A stretch of 52,414 bases of DNA, taken from a virus. A program made the position numbers and the translations under genes. The notes beneath the pieces are model-generated. The model ran no database searches. It was not told where the DNA came from and saw only the letters and a list, made by a program, of their open reading frames with translations. This document shows positions 1 through 6,666 of the stretch, one piece after another; the stretch's first letter is position 1, and the number at the start of each line of letters is the position of its first letter. The stretch spans positions 1 through 52,414 of the IMG/VR virus record IMGVR_UViG_3300046517_002069. One strand, given 5' to 3'.

Positions 1-233
1 CTGTCTTCGAGGTCGAATGCGCCCGCGGCGGCGCGCACTTCGGTCACCTGTGCGGTCCAATGTGGAATGCCGACCACCTCAACGCGCTCTCCCAGTTGGT
101 ACGGACTGATCCGCACCGCCCATTCGTCGAGCACGAGCCGCAATGCCACGTGCGTTGCATCCAACTCGGCCTGCTGCTCGATGATCTTGCGAGCAAGGTA
201 TTGGGCGCGAAGTTGTGGGGCGGTCTCGGACAT
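1..233 (-). CDS. Hypothetical phage protein, C-terminus cut by window edge
   Basis: This reading frame starts with ATG at 233-231 (MSETAPQLRAQYLARK...) and stays open to base 1, giving 77 codons with no stop. The visible part is helical at the N-terminus (RAQYLARKIIEQQAELDA) and then beta-like (GERVEVVGIPHWTAQVTEV). I do not recognise the family. It follows the gene ending at 257 by 23 bases on the same strand, so it is the last visible gene of the leftward arm. If the window ends are joined, the frame continues into 52414 and stops about 30 codons later, close to the terminase small subunit. Confidence 0.6.
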   Translation of the reverse strand, partial: MSETAPQLRAQYLARKIIEQQAELDATHVALRLVLDEWAVRISPYQLGERVEVVGIPHWTAQVTEVRAAAGAFDLED

Positions 234-256
234 GCTCAGTGCTTCGCGTTCTGCGG

Positions 257-520
257 CTATTTCGGCGGCGCCTGAACAGCCGAGGCAGGCCCCCGCGATG
301 GACCGCCAGGCTGTGCCACTGCAGGCTCGAGAGCCAATCCAGCGCCGGCGCCGGCTTCGAGTCGTATCTCATCCAGCCAGTTGCCAAACGTATCGCCATC
401 TGGTTTCAACTTCGTAGAGGTAACCAACCACTGGGTGCACCCCGTGATATATACCGCGACGCCCGTTGCAATGCCTTCGAATCCAGTGACCTTATCACGC
501 AAACAATCGCCCAGCTTCAT
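257..520 (-). CDS. Small conserved phage protein, KOW/SH3-like
   Basis: The 87-residue product begins MKLGDCLRDKVTGFEGIATG. That LGD-RDKVTGFEGIATG pattern is frequent in small proteins of proteobacterial phages, where it resembles a KOW/SH3-type beta barrel; no function is known to me. Residues 1-50 are the conserved core, and the rest is an Ala/Pro/Gly-rich tail that is probably disordered. A GGAGAA ribosome site lies 8 bases before the ATG. It sits in the left-arm operon, downstream of the gene at 561-1415. Confidence 0.75.
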   Translation of the reverse strand: MKLGDCLRDKVTGFEGIATGVAVYITGCTQWLVTSTKLKPDGDTFGNWLDEIRLEAGAGAGLALEPAVAQPGGPSRGPASAVQAPPK

Positions 521-560
521 GTTAGTTTCTCCACAAGTGTTGAGTTGAGATTACTTCGGA

Positions 561-1415
561 TTAGTGCGCGCCCTTCGCGCGATCCCGATGCTTCACCCGC
601 TCCGATCGCCCGTCGGTCACCGTGCCCGGAGGTGCGGCCAGCGCTTCGGCAATCTTGTCCGCCGCACCGCGCTCAAACTCGGCCACGTCGCTCGCGCCAT
701 TGGCTTGTGCCAGTTGTTCGCGCTCAGACTTGCCACCGGCCGGCGGGTCGATCTCAACACAGCCTGCGGGCATGTCGCAGCGCTTGCCGTTGGATTGCTC
801 GGCCGTTTCGCCGTGTTGCCACCAGATGTGAGTTTGGTCGGGTTGCGCGAGGTGCGAGCCGTTGAGCGGCGTAGTGGTGCCGCCCTCTTCGGCCTCGCCA
901 TCAGCATCGGCCTTCGGGTCCGGTCCCAGCGGCAACTCGCGCTGCTTGCGTTTTTTCTTCTCGGCAATCTTCGCATCCGCAACACTGACCTTGATCTCGG
1001 TATTCTGCGCATCCAACAGTTTGACGATGTGTTTGGTTTGCGGGTTGCACTGAAGTTTGAAATCGAGCTGCGTCTCGCCGCCATGAAGCGGCGCCAGTGT
1101 CAGGCCCTTCAGGCAACAATCCTTGTACTCGATCTCGAAACCGCTATGACCCAGATGCAGCGTCACGGTCGCGCCTTCCAGGTCGTGCTTCATCGCAAAC
1201 TCGCTGAACTCGGGGAACATCGGGGTTGCGACGTCGCCCTTCGTATCGAACAGCGCGCGATGTTTGTACGGGTCATCGAGCAGGTTGTTGAGTTCCTTGG
1301 GGTCCAGCAGCACGGTGAGTGGGATGTCGAACGCGGTGACGTCTTTGTCGCCGTGCTTCTCAATGCGGTTGTTCACGACGCCGACTTGGGCGTGTTTTAG
1401 GTCGAGGTCAAGCAT
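561..1415 (-). CDS. Hypothetical replication-arm protein, 284 aa
   Basis: I start it at the ATG at 1415 (MLDLDLKHAQVGVVNNR), because GGAGAAACCTAAC sits just upstream, almost the same ribosome site as the next gene. An in-frame ATG 33 bases earlier would swallow that site. Residues 1-130 look like a folded, mostly beta domain. Residues 150-284 are charged and low in complexity, with a basic KKKRKQRE patch near 155 followed by acidic and Gly-rich stretches. I do not recognise a family. Being downstream of the helicase and DUF1376 genes, it may bind DNA or assist replication, but this is only context. Confidence 0.72.
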   Translation of the reverse strand: MLDLDLKHAQVGVVNNRIEKHGDKDVTAFDIPLTVLLDPKELNNLLDDPYKHRALFDTKGDVATPMFPEFSEFAMKHDLEGATVTLHLGHSGFEIEYKDCCLKGLTLAPLHGGETQLDFKLQCNPQTKHIVKLLDAQNTEIKVSVADAKIAEKKKRKQRELPLGPDPKADADGEAEEGGTTTPLNGSHLAQPDQTHIWWQHGETAEQSNGKRCDMPAGCVEIDPPAGGKSEREQLAQANGASDVAEFERGAADKIAEALAAPPGTVTDGRSERVKHRDRAKGAH

Positions 1416-1416
1416 G

Positions 1417-1722
1417 TTAGGTTTCTCCAGTGGAGGATATGGTTTCAATCGCTTCAGCGCGCCGCCACGGCTTCAAGAAATTCCAAATCGCCTTGGTCAT
1501 CTGCAGCTCGATTTGTTGGCGCGGGATGTTGAGTGACTCTTGGCGGCAGGCATCGCCGGCGAGCTCGTCGAGTTTTCGCAGGACGAGCGCGTAGAGGTCG
1601 GGCTGCAGGCTCGAGAAGGTTTGTTGGTCCCAGGGCAGCAGGTTCAGCAGCGAGCAGTCCAGTTGCGCGAGGGTGGTGGCGCGGTGGTGCCAGTGGTCGC
1701 GGGGTGTCAGTTGAGCGCTCAT
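1417..1722 (-). CDS. Hypothetical phage protein, 101 aa
   Basis: The product (MSAQLTPRDHWHHRATTL...) is predicted mainly helical and has no signal peptide or membrane segment. Its ATG overlaps the stop of the helicase gene by 4 bases, and it ends 1 base before the next start, so translation is probably coupled across all three. I cannot assign a family. Its position immediately behind a DnaB-like helicase makes a small replication accessory role possible (inference). Confidence 0.65.
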   Translation of the reverse strand: MSAQLTPRDHWHHRATTLAQLDCSLLNLLPWDQQTFSSLQPDLYALVLRKLDELAGDACRQESLNIPRQQIELQMTKAIWNFLKPWRRAEAIETISSTGET

Positions 1723-2636
1723 TGCGCGAACAGCCCCGCCGGCATGTAGACCGTCGGTGAGTCGAACTTGCCGAGCTTCAACTGGCGCGACTCTTTGTCG
1801 TAATACAGCTTCAGGCCGCCAATCCAGTTTATATCACCGCGCTGCTTCCAACAGGTCAGAAGCGCATCGAATTCCTCCTCGTGCTTGCGCTCAAGCGTCA
1901 TGACGAGATCGGCCTGGGCAACGATGTCCTGCGCACCGCGGATGTCATACATGTCCATGGGCATGCGCGAGTTCTGCGTCTTGCGCGGATGTACGACTAG
2001 GTGGATGTGCGCGCGGGAGGTGCGCGCTAAGCGTCCTAGCATGTTACCCATCTCGCGCTGACCATCGTAGTCGTCAATGGCCAGATCCAAGCGCATCAGC
2101 GAGTCAATCACGACGTGGGTGAGTTCGAACTTATCGACAGCGTGTCGAATGATCCCCATCAGCAACGTCGGCTCAATCAACTCGCTGGAATCAAACACAA
2201 ACAATTTGCCGTCCCAAAGATCCAAGCACGACTCGATGTGCGTCGGGTTGGGAGAACGCAGGCTTGTCGCCGTGCAGATGAACTCGCGCCAGACTTCCTC
2301 GGGTTGCTCCTCGAGCGAGATGAACAACGCGCGGTGATGGTTGGCAATCGCGTGCACCATGAGTTGGCGCAGAAAAGCCGTCTTGCCGCTGAAGCTCGGG
2401 CCGGACCACACGGTCACCTTGCCCGGCATGAAGCGGATGTACTCGTTCGCGCCCACCCATGGCAACGGCAACCCATCCGAGAGCGGCGAGCGGAATCGCG
2501 TGATCAGCGCCTTCGCGGTGGGATGCTGCGAGCCCATGATGCGCGAATCGCCCTGCTGCCGACCTAACTCCAACAGCCAGTCGTGATCATCGCGCGTGAA
2601 GGTGACCGCGGTTCCAGATGCGCCTTCTAACTTCAC
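1719..2636 (-). CDS. DnaB/Twinkle-type RecA-fold helicase ATPase
   Basis: This 305-residue ATPase carries a Walker A box GPSFSGKT at about residues 79-86, an acidic pair in LFISLEEQ at 109-110, and a Walker B strand HVVIDS at about 174-179. It ends with the HPRK...IRGAQDIVAQADLV section typical of DnaB-family C-terminal domains (arginine-finger and DNA-loop region). The usual DnaB N-terminal domain is absent. Residues 1-60 are a short unrelated leader, so this is a core-only helicase. It probably unwinds phage DNA at the fork together with the DUF1376 protein upstream. It is coupled by 4-base overlaps to both neighbours. A RadA-like recombinase is the alternative. Confidence 0.82.
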   Translation of the reverse strand: MKLEGASGTAVTFTRDDHDWLLELGRQQGDSRIMGSQHPTAKALITRFRSPLSDGLPLPWVGANEYIRFMPGKVTVWSGPSFSGKTAFLRQLMVHAIANHHRALFISLEEQPEEVWREFICTATSLRSPNPTHIESCLDLWDGKLFVFDSSELIEPTLLMGIIRHAVDKFELTHVVIDSLMRLDLAIDDYDGQREMGNMLGRLARTSRAHIHLVVHPRKTQNSRMPMDMYDIRGAQDIVAQADLVMTLERKHEEEFDALLTCWKQRGDINWIGGLKLYYDKESRQLKLGKFDSPTVYMPAGLFAQ

Positions 2637-2944
2637 ATCAACACCCGTTCCGCGCCTTCGCCGCGCCAGTAGATCGAAAACAGATTCGGTGCGGCTGAGG
2701 CGATCGACAGTGCAACTTCCGCCGTGCGCTCACTGCGATGCGCCAACAAGATCACGTCCAGGCCCGCAATGAACACCGTCTGCTCAGGCAACGGCAATCC
2801 CAGCGCATAGGCGCCGGAGGCGACCAAGTTGTAACGTTGGTTCTCGTGATCGGTGATCCAGACAGCCGCCGATGGCCGCTGGCCGCGACGACGCGCTTGC
2901 CCGAGTTGAATCCACTCAGGGGTTGACGATCGGTAGGCCCGCAT
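2633..2944 (-). CDS. Hypothetical phage protein, 103 aa
   Basis: The product (MRAYRSSTPEWIQLGQ...) has a basic N-terminus and a hydrophobic middle (FIAGLDVILLAHR), which looks like a small alpha/beta fold rather than a membrane segment. It overlaps the end of the DUF1376 gene by 29 bases and the helicase start by 4. I do not recognise it. The position between initiator and helicase suggests a small replication partner, perhaps a loader, but no loader motif is visible. Confidence 0.6.
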   Translation of the reverse strand: MRAYRSSTPEWIQLGQARRRGQRPSAAVWITDHENQRYNLVASGAYALGLPLPEQTVFIAGLDVILLAHRSERTAEVALSIASAAPNLFSIYWRGEGAERVLM

Positions 2945-3806
2945 GAGTGCGACCCTCCTTCGCTGGTTTGGCGGCTTCCGCTCCCCAAGTCGGTTCCGCG
3001 ATGCGTTTGAACTTCAGCCGGATGATTTTCTCGATGAAAGCGCGCTGCTGCTCCGGCGTGCCCTTCTTCGCCAGGAAACGGGCGTTCATCAGCCGCACGT
3101 GCGCCTTCAGATCCTCGCCCTCCTGGGTGCGGTACTCGATCCAGGTCTCGTGCGCTTGCACATCGCACTGCGGTTCGTCCCGCTTCCACGTGTGCAGCGG
3201 GTCGTCGGGATTGTCAGCGGGCTTCCCTTTCACTCCCCGCGATGGTTCGCTTTCGTCGCCATCCCCGGGCTGGCCTTCCAGGGGCTCGCCGGCTTCCTCG
3301 CGCGCGCACACGCTCTGAGGGTGTGGTTCTGGCTTAGGCTTCTGGCTTAGGATCTGGAGAGGGTTTTCTGCGGGTTTCGAAAACGCCTGTTTTTCAAACC
3401 CGGAACTAACCCGCTGGGTTTCATCCGGGTTATCACCATTAAAACCCGACTGGTTTCCGCCAGGGTTACCGTTCGGGTTCTTCTTTGGCCTACCGCCGCG
3501 CTTCCCACGCTCTCGATTCTCCTGGGCCATCTGCTCCCACTTCTCAATCTCCTCGTCGGCGCGCTGGTTGTGTCGGAGCCCATCGTCTTCCAGTAGGAAG
3601 AATTCATCAGCAACGGCGTTCACGGCGCCCTGCTCGAGCTTCGTTGTTGCTCGGCACAGCCGATGCAGGGATTCCATCGCGCCCGGCAAGGGGCGTCGAC
3701 GCGAATAGTAGTGATCGAGCAGCACCGTATAGGCACCGTGCTCAGCCAGGGACAGATGGCTCGTGTCCCGTTGATAGTCGCCCATGTAGCGCTTGTAATA
3801 GTCCAC
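2916..3806 (-). CDS. DUF1376 (YdaU-like) replication protein
   Basis: Residues 1-90 (YYKRYMGDYQRDTSHLSLAE, then YTVLLDHYYSRRRPLP) match the DUF1376 domain found in phage and prophage replication modules, often beside a helicase or helicase loader, where it is thought to act in initiation. The middle is basic and Asn/Gly/Pro-rich, probably a flexible linker. The C-terminal 80 residues are helical with many charges. Translation starts at a GTG directly after the stop of the methyltransferase-like gene (TAG then GTG). The role in origin recognition is inferred from family context. Confidence 0.78.
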   Translation of the reverse strand: MDYYKRYMGDYQRDTSHLSLAEHGAYTVLLDHYYSRRRPLPGAMESLHRLCRATTKLEQGAVNAVADEFFLLEDDGLRHNQRADEEIEKWEQMAQENRERGKRGGRPKKNPNGNPGGNQSGFNGDNPDETQRVSSGFEKQAFSKPAENPLQILSQKPKPEPHPQSVCAREEAGEPLEGQPGDGDESEPSRGVKGKPADNPDDPLHTWKRDEPQCDVQAHETWIEYRTQEGEDLKAHVRLMNARFLAKKGTPEQQRAFIEKIIRLKFKRIAEPTWGAEAAKPAKEGRTHAGLPIVNP

Positions 3807-4511
3807 CTATCGAAGCCCCCGCTCGATCTCCATCCGCTCAATCCTAGCGGGCGATCGCCGTGCAATCAGGCCAGCCATCACACGAAACGCGCTCACGCGC
3901 GTGTCGAAATTTGGCGTCGTAATTCCAGTCTGGTAGGCCGCTTCAATAGCTTCCTCGAGCGCGCCATCACCATCGGGGGCGCGAGTCTTCTCCCAAATGT
4001 GCTCCTCCAGATGACAGTCCTCACACAGACAGATCAGATCCTTGTCCGCGTATTCCCAAGGCAACGCGCCATTGCGATAAAGCTTGTGATAAAGAAAAAA
4101 GCTACCAAAGTTCCAACGAGCTCGCCCTACCCACGGCTGCGCCCCGCGTACGTTCTCAACCACCATCGGGATATGCCGCCCCGCCGCCTCAGAAGCTTCG
4201 CGCTGGATGCGAAAGCACGCGTCAAATAACGAGTTATCCGGCGGCGGCAGGGCTTTGGCGCGCTTCCAGGGCATCGCACGATAGCTGTACGCCTGGCAGG
4301 GCGGGGAGGCGACTATCAGGGCAGCGTCTTTGAACTGCCGTCCATGGAGCGTCATGACATCCTGCAGTACCAGTTGCGCGGGGTAGCGGTGCTCGCCGTA
4401 GACATGTTGTTCGATGTCGAAGCCGATTACGTCGTAATCTTCGGCGAGCAGTCCCTCGGTCCAGCCGCCGAGGCCAGCAAAAAGATCAATGGCAAGCGGC
4501 TTAAGGCTCAT
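3807..4511 (-). CDS. Truncated C5-cytosine methyltransferase fused to an HNH-like tail
   Basis: I start at the ATG at 4511, which overlaps the previous stop (ATGA). Residues 1-133 are the N-terminal half of a small phage C5-cytosine methyltransferase: SAM motif I DLFAGLGG (9-16), catalytic motif IV SPPCQ (69-73, Cys72) and motif VI VVENV (117-121). The expected motif VIII, target-recognition domain and motifs IX-X are missing. Instead residues 141-171 read YHKLYRNGALPWEYADKDL then CLCEDCHLEEH, which looks like the metal-binding half of an HNH nuclease (H142, CxxCH 163-167, H171). The gene seems an in-frame chimera. Methylation may be lost, so the present function is uncertain. Confidence 0.7.
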   Translation of the reverse strand: MSLKPLAIDLFAGLGGWTEGLLAEDYDVIGFDIEQHVYGEHRYPAQLVLQDVMTLHGRQFKDAALIVASPPCQAYSYRAMPWKRAKALPPPDNSLFDACFRIQREASEAAGRHIPMVVENVRGAQPWVGRARWNFGSFFLYHKLYRNGALPWEYADKDLICLCEDCHLEEHIWEKTRAPDGDGALEEAIEAAYQTGITTPNFDTRVSAFRVMAGLIARRSPARIERMEIERGLR

Positions 4512-4687
4512 GCGCCCGGCCCCCACCACATCCACCCCAACCACCGCCCCAACGCCATCACCTCCAGCCACGCGAAATACACCAGCGCCGCGACGCCCAG
4601 CAGTGCCACGCAAGCGAGCAGCGCCAGGCCGACTTGGCCGGGGGTGAGTAGCAGGCGGGTTTGGCGGGGGAGGCGCGGGGACTTCAC
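4508..4687 (-). CDS. Small single-pass membrane protein, 59 aa
   Basis: GTG start at 4687 overlaps the upstream stop (GTGA), and its own stop overlaps the methyltransferase ATG. The product begins MKSPRLPRQTRLLLTPGQ, with a basic N-terminus. It then has one long hydrophobic helix (VGLALLACVALLGVAALVYF) and a Trp-rich end. Overlaps on both sides argue that it is translated. No family recognised. Confidence 0.6.
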   Translation of the reverse strand: MKSPRLPRQTRLLLTPGQVGLALLACVALLGVAALVYFAWLEVMALGRWLGWMWWGPGA

Positions 4688-4881
4688 GGTGTCTCCGCAG
4701 GCACATCAGGATTGCGCAGATCACACCCGCTGCAGTCCATCTTCTTGCCTTGCTCCAGCGCGCACACCAGCCCCCAGCACAGCAGCATGTTGGCATGCTC
4801 CTGATAGGTCTGCCGCGAGCAACACTTGGGAATTCCTGCCGTGTAATCGGCTTCGGTGATGGATCGCTTTGGCTCGCTCAC
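4684..4881 (-). CDS. Small Cys-rich protein, 65 aa
   Basis: Translation most likely starts at the GTG at 4881 (MSEPKRSITEADYTAG), preceded by GAAGGGGGT and overlapping the upstream stop (GTGA). A longer frame exists but lacks this coupling. The product has six cysteines (KCCSR, LCWGLVC, DCSGC), a spacing consistent with a small metal-binding fold. No family is recognised. It belongs to a run of tiny genes at the start of the left arm. Confidence 0.62.
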   Translation of the reverse strand: MSEPKRSITEADYTAGIPKCCSRQTYQEHANMLLCWGLVCALEQGKKMDCSGCDLRNPDVPAETP

Positions 4882-4988
4882 AGCACCCCCTTCGCATGCA
4901 ACTCCCACGCAACCAGCCCAATCGCCACGAAAATCACAATACCGAGGGCGATGATGCCGGCCGACATGGTGTCGTCGTTGAGCTTCAT
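4878..4988 (-). CDS. Tiny membrane protein, 36 aa
   Basis: The frame MKLNDDTMSAGIIALG... codes for a short polar start, one hydrophobic helix (GIIALGIVIFVAIGLVAW) and a short C-terminus. Its ATG overlaps the stop of the 4985-5167 gene (ATGA) and its stop overlaps the next GTG. These overlaps are the main evidence for such a small gene. Confidence 0.5.
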   Translation of the reverse strand: MKLNDDTMSAGIIALGIVIFVAIGLVAWELHAKGVL

Positions 4989-5167
4989 GCGCACAGCCGT
5001 CCCAACGAGACGAGAGCGGAGCATCGCTGGCAGAACCATTCAACTCCGTTCCGCTCGCGCAGTAGCTGAAACCTAGTCGTTTCGACAGAATGCTTCGCAA
5101 AGCGTAACGGCAGCCCGCACAGGGCGTAAGATTCTGATCGCTTCACGTGTGTTTTACCGTTGCTCAC
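4985..5167 (-). CDS. Zinc-ribbon-like small protein, 60 aa
   Basis: The product (MSNGKTHVKRSESYALCGLP...) has two CxxC-type knuckles, CGLPLRF near residue 17 preceded by the YALC element and FCQRC near 45, a usual layout for a small zinc ribbon. The N-terminus is basic. Its start overlaps the stop of the gene upstream by 4 bases and its stop overlaps the tiny membrane gene. The partner molecule is unknown; nucleic-acid or protein binding is possible. Confidence 0.6.
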   Translation of the reverse strand: MSNGKTHVKRSESYALCGLPLRFAKHSVETTRFQLLRERNGVEWFCQRCSALVSLGRLCA

Positions 5168-5388
5168 GCCGCCCCCTCATATTCCCGCATCGCCTGTTGG
5201 TCCACCGCGCCCGTATGCGGATTCTTGAACCAGTACTGCGGATGCTCGTAGGCGAGAGCACGCAGCTCGAGCACCGTCATCTGTTTGGTCCCCGCGCGTC
5301 GAGCAGCATCGCACAGGAAGATGCCGAGCCAGCATGAGGCGCGCGAGCAGTGGGCGCAGACGGTGATGGGGCGCGAGAGGATGCTCAT
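5164..5388 (-). CDS. Cys-containing small protein, 74 aa
   Basis: The N-terminal 30 residues hold four cysteines (VCAHCSRASCWLGIFLC), probably a metal site. The rest (VLELRALAYEHPQYWFKNPH) is helical with aromatic residues. It is joined by 4-base overlaps to the genes on both sides. No family recognised. It is in the early part of the leftward arm, where phages often keep small host-interaction genes. Confidence 0.6.
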   Translation of the reverse strand: MSILSRPITVCAHCSRASCWLGIFLCDAARRAGTKQMTVLELRALAYEHPQYWFKNPHTGAVDQQAMREYEGAA

Positions 5389-5543
5389 GGTAGGCGCCTC
5401 GCAGGTTTTTCCGTGATGCGGATGTCCACATGCATATCAATACCCGCGCTCGCGAATGTCTTGCGAGCTTTCTTTATTGCGGCCCACAGCTCTCGCCACG
5501 TCTCACGCAGCGCAGGATTCGTAGGGACAGCTTTTGCTCTCAC
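5385..5543 (-). CDS. Hypothetical small protein, 52 aa
   Basis: An ATG start at 5567 is possible. The GTG at 5543 (MRAKAVPTNPALRETW) is preferred because GAGG lies 8 bases upstream and because it overlaps the stop of a preceding small frame (GTGA). The product is a basic, amphipathic helical segment (WRELWAAIKKARKTFASAG) with a short C-terminus. No function can be assigned. Confidence 0.55.
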   Translation of the reverse strand: MRAKAVPTNPALRETWRELWAAIKKARKTFASAGIDMHVDIRITEKPARRLP

Positions 5544-5665
5544 GTCCCCAACCTCACCCTGACCCACCGCGGCAACGACCCCAGCGCATCGAGCAGCCGT
5601 CCCAACCGCAGGGCACGCGGCAAACCAGTGATTGTTAGAACAGGGCGAGCGACCAAACTGCCCAT
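5540..5665 (-). CDS. Possible tiny basic ORF at head of the left arm
   Basis: A 41-codon frame (MGSLVARPVLTITGLPRALR...) whose stop overlaps the GTG of the next gene exactly as most true genes here do. It is Leu/Arg-rich and its ribosome site is weak (CGGGGGTCC). GC-rich DNA often leaves such frames open by chance, so the overlap is the only real support. Confidence 0.32.
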   Translation of the reverse strand: MGSLVARPVLTITGLPRALRLGRLLDALGSLPRWVRVRLGT

Positions 5666-5683
5666 GGGGACCCCCGAGGAAAA

Positions 5684-5832
5684 GTTATGTTTGTGTTGCG
5701 CCGTGCGAGCGGCGGTGAGTTAGCGGGTCAGAGGGGGTACCTCCCGTGAGGCAGACCAAGGTCCCGTTCCGCCATGTTATGACGCATTGCGCCAACCGGC
5801 TGTGTGCGCTGTGTCATGCTCTTCGACATAAC
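5684..5832. promoter_or_regulatory. Spacer with three GTTATG elements
   Basis: The 173-base gap between the left-arm genes and the small regulator gene holds GTTATG at 5684-5689 and 5776-5781, and the inverted form CATAAC at 5827-5832. The last two have matching flanks (TGTTATG-C on each strand) and face each other. The first copy lies in GTTATGTTTGTG, which recurs exactly at 18193-18204. I found no convincing sigma-70 promoter here. The elements could be regulator or host-factor sites, or chance. Confidence 0.3.
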
Positions 5833-5838
5833 AAGCAA

Positions 5839-6057
5839 CTAGGCGGAAGCGCGGCTGAGCGGCGGCTTTGAGCCTTCAGCAGTCAAACTGCCGAGCAACT
5901 CCGACAATGCCTTCCATGTGTCGTAACCGGGATTAGCAGTCTTGCCCGTAGCAATCCGATTGATGGTCGACTGCGAAACGGTCGGTATCCGCTTCGCAAT
6001 TTCGTACTCGGAAAGCCCGAATTCTTTGAGTCGGTCGATGATCTGCTGTGCATCCAT
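5839..6057 (-). CDS. XRE/Cro-type HTH regulator, 72 aa
   Basis: The product (MDAQQIIDRLKEFGLSEYEI...) is a five-helix XRE-type DNA-binding domain. LSEYEIAKRIPTVSQSTINR at about residues 15-34 forms the helix-turn-helix and GKTANPGYDTWKALSELLG the following helices. I choose the ATG at 6057 because the -10 box of the leftward promoter (TATACT at 6071-6066) puts the transcript start only about 2 bases before it, and no ribosome site is present. The mRNA is thus probably leaderless, as for lambda cI from PRM. It is the first gene of the leftward arm and so resembles a Cro or early repressor acting on the 17-base operators next to it. Confidence 0.78.
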   Translation of the reverse strand: MDAQQIIDRLKEFGLSEYEIAKRIPTVSQSTINRIATGKTANPGYDTWKALSELLGSLTAEGSKPPLSRASA

Positions 6058-6065
6058 GGGCGCCG

Positions 6066-6104
6066 AGTATATGCGTTTACGGGACGACTGCAACCCGTCA
6101 ATGC
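6066..6104 (-). promoter_or_regulatory. Leftward early promoter/operator (PL-like)
   Basis: On the minus strand a -35 TTGCAG and a -10 TATACT (6071-6066) are separated by 16 bases. The -35 lies in a dyad GACGG-N7-TCGTC. The 39-base block matches the block at 6667-6705 at 31 positions, the first 14 being identical (GCATTGACGGGTTG). A second dyad CCGTC-N5-GACGG (6095-6109) overlaps it on the side of the rightward regulator gene. Confidence 0.72.
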
Positions 6105-6111
6105 GACGGTT

Positions 6112-6140
6112 TTGACCGAGTCTAGGGCGTTCCCGACACT
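6112..6140 (+). promoter_or_regulatory. Weak rightward promoter of the central regulator
   Basis: TTGACC at 6112-6117 and GACACT at 6135-6140 are 17 bases apart. The -35 abuts the dyad CCGTC-N5-GACGG, so the regulators could control it. The predicted start lies at or next to the ATG at 6147, which has no ribosome site, implying a leaderless message. The -10 is poor, as expected for a maintenance-type promoter that needs activation. Confidence 0.4.
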
Positions 6141-6146
6141 GATCGC

Positions 6147-6620
6147 ATGAAAAAAACGCCCAAAGAGATCCTGGAATGGCTTTGCACGGACCAGGCGGAA
6201 TTCTGGAAGAGGGACGGTGCCGTCAATATTTATGCGCTGCACCAAGCCCTCAGCTGCTGGGGCAAGGGAAAAGGAAAGACAAAGGTCCCGTCGCAGTCCA
6301 CACTAGCGCGGCTGTATGGCGGGGAATCGACCGAATTTAAAACCAAGACAGCGGAAGCACTGTCAGAGTTCTTTGGCGTCCCCACTCCGATTATCCGCGG
6401 TGAATTGCTGTGGAATCCAGAAGAGGTCTGGGGCATGGATATCACGCTGACCGAAGTGCGGCTGCTGTACCAGTTGAGACAGCTCGAGCCAGACCAACGT
6501 CTCGCGATCCTGAAGTTAGTCGAAGAGATGCTGCCGCCGGGTGCCGAAAAAGCCCCTGTGCTGCTCTCCCCGCGCCGTACTCCGCTGTTGCCGCCGCCCA
6601 AGTTTCCCGAAAAGCACTGA
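6147..6620 (+). CDS. CI-like HTH regulator without a cleavage domain
   Basis: The 157-residue protein (MKKTPKEILEWLCTDQ...) has an HTH-like segment at about 45-75 (TKVPSQSTLARLYGGE, then KTAEALSEFFGV), an acidic helical stretch with repeated Leu (VRLLYQLRQLEPDQRLAILK) that may dimerise, and a Pro-rich tail. No S24/LexA-type peptidase motif is present, so RecA-driven self-cleavage is unlikely. The gene lies between two near-identical divergent promoter/operator blocks, the place of cI in lambda, and is therefore the best candidate for the master repressor. Which of this and the 5839-6057 product is repressor and which is Cro is inference. Confidence 0.7.
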   Translation: MKKTPKEILEWLCTDQAEFWKRDGAVNIYALHQALSCWGKGKGKTKVPSQSTLARLYGGESTEFKTKTAEALSEFFGVPTPIIRGELLWNPEEVWGMDITLTEVRLLYQLRQLEPDQRLAILKLVEEMLPPGAEKAPVLLSPRRTPLLPPPKFPEKH

Positions 6621-6666
6621 TAATCCAACGTCTGCGTACGGTCGCTGCGCGTTCGACAAAATATAT

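Noticed and set aside
5700-5770. Candidate hairpin GGGGGTACCTCCC as terminator or operator
   Set aside because: The symmetry is broken around the GGTACC core and no T-run follows on either strand.
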